A stretch of DNA of 64,000 bases from Symsagittifera roscoffensis (Eukaryota; Xenacoelomorpha; Acoela; Convolutidae), in NCBI RefSeq assembly GCF_963678635.1, contig NC_087069.1, positions 11,243,206-11,307,205 on the forward strand, read 5' to 3'. The position numbers were made by a program, and so were the translations under genes. Below the pieces are notes generated by a model. The model saw only the letters and a list, made by a program, of their open reading frames with translations, was not told the DNA's origin and ran no database searches. The first letter of the stretch is position 1, and every line of letters begins with the position of its first letter. Of the stretch, positions 43,100-55,483 are shown in pieces.

Positions 43100-46000
43100 G
43101 CTCTCAATTTGGCTAAGTTTTTATGTCAAGAACAAACTCGATAAATACTCATACGAACTGGATATTGCTAATTTCCACTTAAATAATCTCGGAATCGTGA
43201 ATAGTTGTTGTCTACTTGTTTTATAGTCCTTGCTTACCTTTACCATCATCGCTAAATACCTGATCATCTTCGAACTGCTTGCTCTCTAATAAAACACCAA
43301 TAATTTGTTTGCCAAAACGCAAAATAAAAACAATAAAATTTATGCTGGCTTATCTCTCGGTAAAATGTGGGGTTGTGGGGTGACTATTTCGATCAAGGCA
43401 ACAAAAAATTTCAAATTAGCTCAGGCAGTGTTCGCGTTTTTTCTCTGGTCGGTTTTTTTTGTCGCGAGTCGGCTTATGCTAGAGGTTGGTTCATTGGTAG
43501 ACAGAGATTTTGTGTAGACGGCATGAAATTGTTTGTTCAGCAAACGCATTGAGAAAGTTTGGCATTGAAAAGTTTTCGTCTTAAGAACTGGCAGAAAATT
43601 GCTTGCACAGAAAAAAACTGACCTAGAAGTTATCTCACTCCAGTTTTCTATATGAAGCTGTTTGGAACAGGCTGGTTCTAAAACTCCCAGTATTTTCTAG
43701 GATGCTCTTGAAAATAGGAACTTTAGGTTACATGACAAAAGATCCCGTACCCTAAGATCCCCAAACGAGAAGATACCAGCCGATAAGATACCAGTCCAAA
43801 ATATACCTCGTTATACAAGGGCCCACGAAATAAGATACCATATAAAAACAAGGAAAAGGTAATCAAACAAATGAAAAAAGGCGGTTAATCAATCAAAGCG
43901 AAGACAAAAACTCGGTTGAAATCAAAGAAATGACATAGTTTTTGCTGCAAAAACTTTGAACTTTAGTTACTTTGCTAAGACCTGGACTTCAGTTTGAAAC
44001 CAAACATTTAAACAGACTAGACCACTAATGATTATGACCAATTTTTTCAGACAAATTAAGGAGGTTCAAAAATAATAAAAAAAGATTTTCAAACATCATC
44101 AGTTATCATAATTGATCGATCTTTTTTTGCTAGACGCAATATCTGTCTGTTTCATTAGATGATTTAGTTGTCGAATTTGTTAGCGTCCTGCGTTGAGCTC
44201 GCGTCTATGCTCGTTGCAGTTTGTATTAATTTTGTCTCCACATGTAATTAAAGTTTTGGGGCACTTATAGGATCTTCGTTTACTTTAGAGCCAGTGTGTT
44301 GTTGTTTTTGTTTGTACAGAGCTTTTTTTGAGTTTTTTAGCTTATAAAAATCAAGTGTTTGTCCTTTTTGTGAGGTTTTTCAAACAAAAAAAATCTTTTT
44401 TGACAAATCAATGAGTTAAAAAATCAGATTATTAATGCATTTTGTATCCATTTTTAATTAAATTGTTCTGAAGTAAAAACAAATTAACAGCAATTTAAAC
44501 ACAAACAGGCAATATTTTATACCAAAAAAGTCCAGTTTGACGTTGTGTAGTTTTTATTTGCGTTGTTCATTAATATCGCAAGCCTAATTGAGAAATCATT
44601 AACCTTGATTGATTTTTTGATTTTACTAAAATCTTTATATGGTCATAGTTTTTTTGTACATACTTCGTAAAGTCCTAATAATTGCCTTGGCATCTTATAG
44701 TGTGGGCGATTTTAGTATAAGTAGTATGAGGGATCTTTTTGAACGGTTTTTTGTCATGGGGTTTGTGACACCGAACTTAACTCTTAAAAAATCTTTGAGC
44801 CACATTGTGTCTTTTGAGCAGTTTATTAGCGATCATTTGCTGAGAATTCCATTCTTCAAAACGAATCATCTAAAAAACTTAACGCCAAATTACTTACTAT
44901 TTAATAACTGCGCTAGTAATTTCTTGTTAATTTGTAAAGATAACTTATACCTTATTGCCGCTACAGCAAGATCCGCCCATCGACATATGCTCACGGACAA
45001 GTTACACGAGCTGGTCACCAAACGCGCATTCGTTATATTTTTCTAGGTTGGAGGGCACTAGAAAAAAAAATCGCACTATTTCAAAAAATCAAAAAATCTT
45101 AAATCATCATTTCCGTAGAGTTGAATTGTTCAGACAAGTCAGCTCTTGTTGTGATGAGTTATTGTCCCATTTAAGAATTTTTTGGGCTTTACTCAGCAAA
45201 AGTTTCCACGTTAGTTTTTATTTTGTGCCTTTCGAGTAAAGTAAATAATTCTTGTATTTGAAGATATCCAGCTGAAAGTTATTTTGGCGTCCGTCGTATC
45301 CGTCGCAACTTTGTCGGATAACGTCAATTAGATTGTTTTGGCATGTTGCTTCCAAATCCTAAAGAAAAAAGGTCGTTCATTTTAAGAAGTGCTGTTTTGG
45401 AGGATTTTGCAAAAAATCTCTCGGGATCTTTAACAGAAAAATGGCATATTTTAAAACCTTTTGCAAGATTTTTGCAATTAATGCAAGATATTTCTCAATG
45501 CTTGATAGGCAAAAAAAATTGTCTACCTTTTTTTTCTGTAATTTTGTCTAATTTGTTTTTATTTGAAAAATTTAATTTTGAGATTTTCAAATTTCAAGAA
45601 AAAAACAAATGCCAATGAACAAAAAAACAATTCTGCGCGTATCCTGGCAAAAACCTGAGATAAAAAAAATAGATTTTATTGTGAAAACTTATCTCCCAGG
45701 CGCTATTTAAGTATTGAATGATAAATTTTGCAAACAGCAAACTAGTAAAAATACCGAATAGCAAGACTCATTTCAATTTTAAGAAGTTCTAATTTGGAGT
45801 AAAGGTTTGCTCCGGCCGTCATTGTGTAATTTGCTCAAATTGTCAATTTTCTAAAAACTTTAAAGTATCAAAACATAATCACAGTTGAGATGTTTTTTTT
45901 CATTTTGACCTCAAATAATTAAAAAAATTTTATATGATATGACAAATATAGCCAAAAATGCTTAATAAAAAAGTCGAAATTACTCTAGAGAAAAAACCGA

Positions 46001-46104
46001 GCGCAAAATTCCGTCACTTTTTTCAAAAACTGAATAATGACAACTTGGAGTCATGCATGCATGAAAAAAATGATTTTTTTTTCTATGTGAAGTAAGATTT
46101 GCCT
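43100..46104. other. Non-coding AT-rich stretch
   Basis: No recognised gene. It contains several AAGATACCA motifs (43775-43850). One open stretch at 44639-45046 (+, 135 codons) and one at 45343-45618 (+) have no family signature or codon bias that would support them. Confidence 0.4.
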
Positions 46105-46495
46105 GTTTTTCCTTTCCCCACCTCACATAAGCCTCAATTTTCTGGCCTAACTGGGGGTTTTTGAAGATTAGACATGAAGGTTAAATGTGTTTGCCACAGC
46201 CTTATCAGTCCGCATGCCTAACTTTGTATTAATCGGAAGACGAAAACAGGGAAATTACTAGAGAAAATTCGCTGGTGTGAGGAAAAAGGAAGGCTCTTTT
46301 TCCTTTTACCCCACCTGCAAATTTTGTGTAAGTTTTCTGTTCACTTTATCGGATTGTAATGAAACTTAGCATACGGACTAATAAGGCCATGATAAAAATA
46401 TATGGTCTCCATACTCAACCTTGTTAAACACCACTCGTTACACCGAGAAATCATTGTTTATGTGATATTCGGGGAAAGGAAAAAGAGCCAAAAAG
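46105..46495. repeat. Fold-back repeat, second arrangement of the GGAAAAAGAGCC family
   Basis: The left part (46110-46245: CCTTTCCCCACCTCACATAA, GTCCGCATGCC) is the reverse complement of the right part (46350-46490: GGACTAATAAGG, GGGGAAAGGAAAAAGAGCC). Arm order is inside-out compared with 34060-34530, which suggests that longer alternating arrays of the arm exist. An extra inverted AAAAAGGAAGGCTCTTTTTCC palindrome sits in the middle. Confidence 0.65.
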
Positions 46496-47685
46496 AAAAA
46501 AAAAGTACAGGATTTTTTCAACTTCGAAAACCAGCCTGTGGTGAACAGGTTTTATCTGATGATTTGTAAATTGTTTAATTTTTGGCACTCATTTAAATAA
46601 AAAAAATACGTTTGCTAAAGTTGTTATGACTTTTTCATAATGCCTGGTAAAAAAATTTGCCACCCTTAAAGATTCTTCGGCAAATTGTAAAATGAACTAT
46701 CACGCATTAAGCATCTTGAAGCAAAAAAAACTTTGAAATTTTTTTTTATTATGGCTCAATATAGTTTTAAAAATACACTTATTCGAGTTCCGATGATACA
46801 ATACTGTGTTAAGAATAAAATTACAACCGACTGTATACAAAATCAGATTAACATGCAAAGACCACGTTAATCATCAGATATTAGCTTAGTTTAGTCTCAA
46901 TTCGATTTATCACACTCTCTACTTTTGTTGTAGTTTTCAAAAAATGAACGTGCAAAATTCCTTTTCAGAACAACAGATTGTACCTTCATTGATACTTTAG
47001 CATAACTTTCAAAAATAAAAACACATTGATAATTTGTTCAAATCTCAAGCAATCACCCAAATATACATATTTTTAGCTGTTGATATTAACTTTCTGATTT
47101 GGTTGAGAAAATAAAATAACTTTTTGTATCATTAATCTTAAATTCTAATTCTTTTCGCTTATGCTCACAAAAACAAATACTTGATCTATGAACCCCATTA
47201 ATTTTGAAACCCCAAATTCTTGATTGTGAAAATTGTATTAAAATTTTTGCTTCTAAGAACTCGAGAAGCCAATTTTTATCTTCTTATCAATCCAGTTTTG
47301 TTCAATTAGTTCTCTTCTCATGTTTAACCATTTCCTTCGATAAAGGTGAGTACGGATGAAACATTTTCGAAAAAGATAATGTAGATTGCATAAACGTAAG
47401 TGTGCATATTTAGTTGCCAACAGGAAGCAACTTGAAGATAAAATTCAGCAAGCTCCAGAGCGCCATTACCCGAAAGCACTATAGGTCCAATTAAATCGTT
47501 CGTGCCGATTCTAGAGTAAGTATTCGGAAATTCACGAATGATAATATGATGATTAATTATGACGATTTTTGTGTTATACGACAATTGAGATGGTGCAGCG
47601 CTACAAAACTGCCCACTTAATGCGAAGTTTCAAGAGATTCGACCGTTTCTTTACAGTGTTTGAATCATTTTTGGTTTTAATTTTC
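46496..47685. other. Non-coding stretch with one unassigned ORF
   Basis: Mostly AT-rich. An 86-codon minus-strand ORF (47324-47584) has more even base composition and a hydrophobic C-terminal half, and could be an exon of an unseen gene, but I have no homology or splice evidence. Confidence 0.25.
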
Positions 47686-48351
47686 GGCGCCTTTAGATAA
47701 ATTTTAAGGTCAGTCAGCCAAAAATAGATATCAAATTAGTACAAAGAGACCCTTTAGGTCGGCAGGGGGTCAAATCCCTGAGTGGTTTGGGGGGAGGGGT
47801 TTAGTCCCCGCCCCTTCCCCCCTCCTAAATCCGCTGGTGCCCGCAACCCAAAACTCGCAAGAAATTCAAAACAGCGAACCGAACACAAGTAATATTTCCC
47901 AGTGTTTCCTCTGTTTCTTTTATCTTTTATTGCTTCATTTAAAAAGCTATGAGGAATATTGGAGCTCAAGTTATTTTTCTTTTTCAGCCAATTTTCGATC
48001 TTTAAACTAGCAAAATTTGATGGAATGTTTTGGCTATCCTCTCAAAAGTTTTCATCATGGGCCCAGCAAAAAAATATTTGAACTGTAATCATTTTCGCAA
48101 AGATTTTTGGGACTAACTTGCCAACTTTAGTTCAATTTGGGAGAAATAACGGATCGAGTTAACATTCTGTCTCAGCCGATTAAGCGTCTGCTGCAAACTA
48201 AATGGGATCTACTTAACAATTACCCTTTTCAATTTCCAGAAAAAGGGGGGATAATTGTGAATTAGATTAGGTTACTATTTTGAGTCCCTCTTTGTACTAC
48301 TTTGGGATATCCATTTTTGACTGACTGACCCTAAAATTTTTCTAAGGCGCC
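47686..48351. mobile_element. MITE-like element with long terminal inverted repeats
   Basis: Ends GGCGCCTTTAGATAAATTTT (47686) and its imperfect reverse complement (ending 48351) form TIRs of about 65 bp that include GGTCAGTCAG and AAAATAGATATC. The 666-bp body has a GC-rich patch (47759-47835) and no transposase. Target-site duplication not resolved. Confidence 0.75.
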
Positions 48352-49639
48352 TAGGCTCCAAATTATGCCAATTTTGAGCGGGGAGCTCGCGACAAAAAAC
48401 ACAAGTTTTTTAGTCAAAAATTTCCAAAAAACCTACGAACGCCTTTTTGACCTGTTTTTTCAATAAGGTTTTTCTGATGGTTTTGGAGAGCTCGGAGAAT
48501 CAAATTCGTCGACCTAAAAAAAGGTCGACAAAACTTTTGACATTTTTTTTTGAAAATTCCGCTCGCCTCGAGAAAATTCTAGATCCGCCCCTGAAATGGG
48601 TGGCATTTCTTCATAGATGCCATAGGAGGGGTGGGCGATTGTTGAGCAGATCCACTAAATCATTCAAAAGATAGTTGGCAAAAAAGTTACTGTTTTATTA
48701 CGTAACGCCTAATATACATACATATTTAAAGAATGCCTAATTTTAGGCGTTACGTAATAAAACAGTAATTTTTTAATAACCCGATTAAAAAAGAGAACTG
48801 AAACAATTCAAAGTGGTGCATTTTAAAGCGTGGAAATCTAGAAATACATGCTTTTTGATCGTTAGTTTTTTCAAGGAAAGCAAGTCTTACATTCAATGAA
48901 ATTCTAGGAGCCTCGATAACGTTTTTTGACAAAAATTCAATCAGTTTAATACATACACTTTTTGAGAAGGCAAACAAATATAAGAGTTTCATAACCCTAG
49001 TTGAAATACCACTCAAAAATTGCTCAAGATTTTAGCGGCTCGACTTTTTTCTAGACGATTGCGCTTTATCCGCATAAAACCTTGCAAGAAACGATCAAAT
49101 CGTTCAAAACCGTTCAAAAACCGCTCAAATCCGAGCAAGGTTTTTTTGAAGTTTTATCTCAGAAATTTTCTCCCGATGTAATCGTTTCAATGCACACAGA
49201 ATCGAGCCTTTAAGAGTCTGAACTTCTAATATTCCTTAATATCGAAATATATAAGCCAAAAAACAACCTTAAATGTTCTAGGGTCCAAAAAGCAGTCGTA
49301 AGGGTGAGTTACGTGTCCGAGAAAGTCAAATCAAAAACCCTGCATCTGCTTTGGACAGAAACTCGATTGTCTTGCCACCCCCAGAACAAGGTTTGTTCAT
49401 TAAAAAAAAAACTAAATTGCGTCTTGCTATCTCTGAATATCAGTTTTAACGAAATTTGAAGACAATCTTTAACAGCTGCGCGATAGAAGCAAAGCAAAAT
49501 TCGGATTAAAAGGCTTGAAAGAAAAATCGATAAAAAATCTGAAAGTGTATTGTTGAATAAAGTGCAAAGTTTGGTGGGTAGTAGTATTGCTTTGCCGAGA
49601 GAAAGCTTGACCCTTACGAACACAAAAAGTTGTAAGAAG
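48352..49639. other. Non-coding stretch with a fold-back
   Basis: No gene seen. A short CTAGATCCGCCCCTG phrase (48580-48594) is a type of sequence common in invertebrate interspersed repeats. A 26-bp palindrome is at 48687-48768. Confidence 0.35.
48687..48768. repeat. 26-bp perfect inverted repeat, 30-bp spacer
   Basis: 48687-48712 and 48743-48768 are exact reverse complements (core ATTACGTAACGCCTAA). This looks like a very small fold-back element or a solo TIR pair. Confidence 0.9.
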
Positions 49640-50030
49640 ATTAAAAACATCACGAGGTCGAAATGTGCATTCTGTACATTGCAAGGGGGTTCCGCAACTG
49701 GTCAAAATCAGATTGTCGTTGATCTTCTTTGCTCTTTTGGATTCCACAAACAAATATCTAAAAAACTGTACCGCTCAAAATTGCAGTAAAAATAGACGAA
49801 ATTGCGGAATCCAAAATCGTTTTTGTGGAAACCAGAACTTTTTGTGGAATCAACAAACAAATAAAAAGGTATGTGTATAAATAAATAAAGCTGTTGCTGA
49901 ACCCGCAACTGTAAGCGGAATCCGCAAATTGTAACTGGATATCGCAAATTGTAGGTGGAAACCGCATTCCGTTTACGTATATGTATATATGTAGAAGCGT
50001 TTAAAGTTATATCTTTTAATTACTAGGTGG
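49640..50030 (+). mobile_element. GCGGAATCC-rich dispersed element, copy C
   Basis: The left end (ACGAGGTCGAAATGTGCATT) resembles the ends near 59105-59135 and the reverse complement near 31215; the right end (GTAAACGG-like, then GTTTAAAGTTATATCTTTTAAT) matches copy B inverted. Comparing B and C gives element limits of about 330-390 bp. Confidence 0.6.
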
Positions 50031-50154
50031 TCACTAGCAAGTTCAATCCTTATGACTAAAATACTATGTTCATCAGCTACCTGTTGAAATCCCTATTGTT
50101 CGATCTCAATTTCTGTCAAACATTCAGCTTCAGTATATGGGATTGATGGAATCC

Positions 50155-50640
50155 CAAATACTGACCAGTCTTTGGGATCGATGGCACCCCAATTGCTGAC
50201 CTAACTCGGCGATACGCTGTATATTGTGTTTCTATACACTCTCAACCCACTGACTCCAAATAATGAAATCATTCCAAATTTGTTCCATATTATGCCAAAA
50301 TTTGGGAATCCATCAATCCCAAATACTGAGCAGTATTTGTGATTGAAGAAATCTCAAAAAATGACATAAGTAAGAGATATAATTTGCTGTGTATTTTAAA
50401 CACTCTCAACCCAATGACTCCAAATAATGAATTTATTCCAGATTTATTCCATAATATTCCAGTATTTGGGATTCCATCAATCCCAAATACTAACCAATAT
50501 TTGGAATCTAAGGAATCCTAAATACTGACATACATTGGCTATATTGTATGCGTTGTCTTTTTAAACACTCTCAATCCAATGACTCTAAATAATGAGTTTA
50601 TTCGGTGTTGTGTTTCCAAAACTGTGATCCCAAAAATTGT
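50155..50640. repeat. 163-bp satellite-like tandem repeat, about 3 copies
   Basis: CACTCTCAACCCA(A/C)TGACTC recurs at 50238, 50401 and 50565 (163-164 bp apart), with CCAAATACTGA and CCATCAATCCCAAA motifs in each unit. No conserved ORF. Confidence 0.85.
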
Positions 50641-50709
50641 TTGCTGGGATATGTATCCCAAACACTAAAAGATCAGATCCACCAATTTAATTAACAAATG
50701 TTTTAAGTT

Positions 50710-51110
50710 TTGTTCGTGGATTCAACTGACAATGGTTACGTCCTTGCTTTTAAATTATTCATTGATAAGGTAAGAATTCCAGCTCTAGCTTTTAGTTATT
50801 CAAATGCAAGTTCAGTAAGAAACAATATTCGGAATACACTTACAGTTTGCGAATTCCCTTTTTCATTTGCGGACTTCTCTTACTTTTTGCGGAATCCATT
50901 TACAGTTGCGGAATCCAGAACAACTAGCTATATTCGCTTGTTGCGGAATCCGCGACACAACAAATGTGCCGACAAAATTTACATTACAGTTATTTATACG
51001 GAGAATCCACGGAAACTTTTTGAATAAATCCACTTACAAGATTAGTTTCTGGAACATACAGACACAAAATTGTGCGCTATCCATTGAAAAACTTGGTCTT
51101 GTAGTGAAAA
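50710..51110 (+). mobile_element. GCGGAATCC-rich dispersed element, copy D
   Basis: Reverse-complement relative of copy A (31212-31575), sharing about 40 near-identical bases around 50926-50965 and the end TCTGGAACATACAGACACAA (51046-51065) followed by GTAGTGAAAAAC. No coding. Confidence 0.65.
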
Positions 51111-54100
51111 ACAATATTTTTCTTTTATATTTTTTCAAATACAAAACGCATACATGATGTTAAATTTTTTTTTCATACTAAAATTTTCATATACAACATT
51201 GATTGCATTTTTCTGGCCTGTACTTTTAATTTAATTGAAGTAGCAGCTCCGTCAAACTGCTGTCGCGCAATTTTACAAGAAATAGTTAGCAATTTTTAAA
51301 GTTGATTTTCTAATTTTAAAAGTAATTGTTCCGACGATTGAAAATGAGGAGGAACTTTGTATTCGGAGGTGTTTTATTTTTTTCTTTTATTTTTTGTTTT
51401 CCACAGACAATTAGGAACCACAAATAATCGTTGGACTGCGTTGAGGTATTTCTTTTTTTAAAGGCCTTTCATTCTTGATTCAAACCAAGTTAAATTTGAT
51501 TTTTCGTTCAACTACAATAGCTTATTTTTGCTTAATTTAAGCCTGCAGTATTTAGTTTCACTCAATTGAAGATAGTTTTTAGAGTTTTTAGCGCCTTTTT
51601 AAGTATCAAAAAATCCAAAAATCTAAAGAAAAACTGAAAAATTTCGTTATTGAAAATTAAAATGTTTTTTGCCATTTTTTTTGGTTTTTCCGGTAACTTT
51701 TCAACAGAAACTGTTTCCTCAATTTGCCTGTTTTACTATGACTGTCAATTTTGCCTAATTTATAGTTATTTAATCAGATCCTTTTATCGCACTAGGCAGA
51801 ACAAACGAAGCTTAACTGAAAAAAAACTGCTTTTTTTCGTATTTTTTTAAGACAATGGTCGGAAAGTTCCGTGCTGCGTGCACGCTAACCGGCATTCCTG
51901 GTTTTAATTTTTATTTGTTGATTCATACTTTTATATCTGTTTTCAATCTGTTTTTGAAAAATTAATCAGAGATCTAAAAGCATCAGTTTGTCATGAAACT
52001 TTCAAAACGTTTGTCGAAAGACGGCTTGAAACAGAAATTCGATTATTTCGTTCAGATCTTTTTATACCACGCCAAAAAAAAACGACACTAAATTGAAAAA
52101 ATATCTTTTTTCGTACTTTTACGACTACAGTCGGAACAATTTGTGCTACTTGCACAGTTACCTTGTTTTAGTTTCCATTTGTTATTTTATGCTTTCATAT
52201 CTATTTTCAATCTGTTTTTTGAAACACAGGCGTAATTTACACATTTTCAAAAACATCATTCTGCTATGAAGTTTCCGAGTGTTTTTCTCAAAAAACGGCT
52301 GTAAATGGCTTTCAATCAGCTTTTTTTGCTTCAATCAAATTCATGATCAAGCATACTGATGAAACTTTACAAACTTCGAACACGTTTATCACGACAAAAC
52401 CAATAAATTAAAAACCTCAATTTCCAAAAAAATATCAATTCGTTCGATTCTGAGTTTTTCAATAATTTTTTTTAACGGAAATTTCTGTGATACCTGTGAA
52501 GACACCTGATTTTTTCCGTTTGTTAGTTTTTTTTTACTTTAATGACTTTTAGGCCTCGTTTAATTTACAGAAAAAATATTCTTTTATTTTAGATTAGCTG
52601 TTACAGGCAAATTTTGTTTACTTTCTAGGAGATTTCTACCAAATTAAAACTTTTGTTTTATGCGGAGATAATAAAGTATACCCAGGCTCTACAAACTTAA
52701 TCAAAACTAATTTTTTTGAGAACTTGTTGGATCGAATAAGAAAGGAAAAAACTTCAGTTTTTCTTAAAAAACATCACAAAAATGAAATTTATTAAGTGTC
52801 AAAAATGAAGTTTATGAATAGAAAAAATATGGAAAAAATACCAGAGTTTGATGAATATAAAAAAAATACCAGAGAATAGTTTTTTCCTTGTCACTGAAAC
52901 TTGGCTAGGAAAATCCGCCTAAACACAATGAAAAAATAATCTTTCAATCAATGTGGTTAGAAATAGGTCGAACATTTGATACAGAAGTATTTTTGAAAGT
53001 TTCATTTTGTCCAAAGAACTAACCTCAAAAACATCAGCAGCATTCCAAAAAACAGGTGTTTTTTTGTTTGTTTTTTGGTGATGATTATACAAAAGTTTTT
53101 CGAGACCTTATCAAGTTGAATAATTTGGGGCGAATATTGTAAACAAACTTATCAAGTTTTATACTTCTATCGGATTGGATACATCTTGCTCGCTCATTTT
53201 TTGTGGCTTTTTTGTCACATATACTTTTCCGTTACATCAATTGCTTTGAGCTTACAACTAGCAGTGATCAGTTTTTGCTCAATTACGAATCCAATCAAAC
53301 AATCAGCCATGACAAAAAAAAACAAATTTTTTGTTTTTCAGAAATCGAAAACTTTTTTGAGGTCGAATTTTGCAAGTACTGACAGGTAAATCATGTACCA
53401 GAATCAGATACACAAGACATACTTTCCGTTTTCAATGTTTTGGAAAAAATAAATTAGACAAGCATTCACCTATTTAAAAAGAAGAGAATTGAATTAAAAA
53501 ATATAAAAAAAATAAACAACCATGGTAAACAAAATACACTAAGCAGATGATCAATGAAAAACATTGGCTTTTCATCAGTTTTTCAACAATTTTCAGAAAT
53601 GATTGAGCAGATGCAAATCAATTAGTTTATGGGAAAACAAAGAAACCTGGTAACTAGAATTTAAAAAACACTGAGAAAGATTATCACAAAACAGTTTTTC
53701 AAAAAAAAAGATATAAAACAAAAAACAGTCAAACTTTGTTTTAGTTCAGAGATAAAAAAGTGATAATCACACAAAAAAAAGTTTTTCACATGTTTAGACG
53801 AAAAAGTAACTTATCAAAGTTATTAGGCAAATTCATTAAATCGAGCTTTCGCAGAACTACGAATCAAGTTTTCGCGAAACACAAAAGAGAAATCTTTCAG
53901 TGGTCAGGGAAAACCTATCCCTGCTAAATTTAGTTCCAATTTGGGTAATTACCTGAAAACAACTTTCTCTCAATTGATACTTTACAAAGTAAAAAAGAAA
54001 CTACTGGTCCTATGAATATACCATCATGGAGCTTTAGATTTCAAACTTTAAAATGGGTAAACCCCTACAGTTCATACAATTGAATGCTTCAATCCAAAAA

Positions 54101-55456
54101 AAAACTTTGGAATAACGAAAGTTTTCATTCTCTATGTTAACGATTGTCTTTTAGTTTTGAACGATTCAATTTGCAGATGATACAAGTCTGATTTTGAACC
54201 AAAAACTCTCAGAACTAATGCAAAATTACACTTAAAAATTGCTAGACGACCTTGATGCTTTTATGAAAAAAAAAGTCTCTCTTTGAATTTTAGTTAATTT
54301 TGAAACAGGTGTAGACTCAGTTGTTTTGAAAAAATTAGGAAATAAAAGTTTCTTTCTCAGGTAGATATCTAAGAAATTTTTTTTTTAAACATTTTAAGCA
54401 GTTTTTTAAACATTTACAAATTCTACGGTTGAACAGAATCATTAAGCTGCTTAATTGGGTATCAAAGTGTGTGTTTTTCGAAGGATGTTTGATAGAGCGT
54501 GCGATCAACCAGTAAAAAACAAAATACCTCATGCAAATTGCAGATAGCGAAAATGAGTTTTTTCATTTTTTTTGATTGCTTAGAAGACCAGCAGTTTTTT
54601 GTGTACAAAACACTTAAATTGCATAAAAACAAAAGGACACTACAGGCAAAACCCCAGAGTTGGTCAAACAGCAAAATGGCAAAGAGTCAGCGTCAAGATG
54701 CTGCATTACAAAATGCCTAAAAACCGGACCTGTCAGATCTTGCAAAAAATCAAAGGAAAAAAGATATACCTTCTATAGAAATAGGAACCAGTAACAATTG
54801 ACATATCACTCGATTGATTTAGAATTTTTTTTCCAAATTCACAGAAAGTTATTTTAAAAAAAGTAAATAATTGGTGCTACGTGCAGTTCAATTTACATCG
54901 TTGGTTGAATGTTAAAGTAATCACTCCTATACATGCTTTTTTATCCAAGAGGTTAACTCATATTAACTTGTTCTGCCGGGAAAAAAATTATTATCGTGAA
55001 TCGAATGATACGGGTGGAACTACACCGTCAACTGTATTAAAATCTTTGTTTTGGCCTCCAGAGACGTCTCGAAACAGTTATTTTGTCAAATGACGAACCT
55101 CCAGATGGGTTTTTAAGACAACTTGTGGCAACATCTTTTTGATGCATGTGGTCTAGATGGGAATTTTTTTCATGCGCAAAAACTCTCGACGTTGTGGTTT
55201 CAAATAAAGTGGTTTTGAAATATTTTCTGTTCACATATATTCTTTGAACGCTTTTTTTGCTCTGAAATAAAGTTTCAAAGAAAACCGCTCAAATCTTGCT
55301 TCAAATTAGGTGAAAAATCTCGATTCAGGTTGTACCTAAACTGTCAGTGAGAGATTTCTTTACCGCTTATACAACCAAACGTTTTAAACGGAAACAATTA
55401 ACCAAAAAAGTAGGACATTAAAAAAACTGACAAGGTTATTGTTATCATGACTTCTT
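51111..55456. other. Non-coding AT-rich stretch
   Basis: No recognised gene. The sequence is dominated by A/T homopolymer runs and imperfect TTTTTGAAAA motifs. Two open stretches (53186-53389 and 54499-54720) are short and lack any signature. Promoter or 5' exons of the B-box gene could lie in the last part. Confidence 0.4.
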
Positions 55457-55469
55457 TGAAAACTTTTTT

Positions 55470-55481
55470 TTTCATATTTAG
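55470..55481 (+). promoter_or_regulatory. Putative splice acceptor just before the B-box ATG
   Basis: A T8 run followed by CATATTTAG ends two bases before the ATG at 55484. Such a polypyrimidine-AG immediately before a start codon suits either a 5' non-coding intron or trans-splicing of a leader. The sequence alone cannot separate these. Confidence 0.4.
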
Positions 55482-55483
55482 AA

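Noticed and set aside
44639-45046. 135-codon plus-strand ORF
   Set aside because: No domain, no codon bias distinguishable from the background, and no second copy to test; kept only as a note in the region description.
47759-47780. GGTCAAATCCC resembling a tRNA box B
   Set aside because: No box A at the right distance, and the sequence is inside a TIR element.
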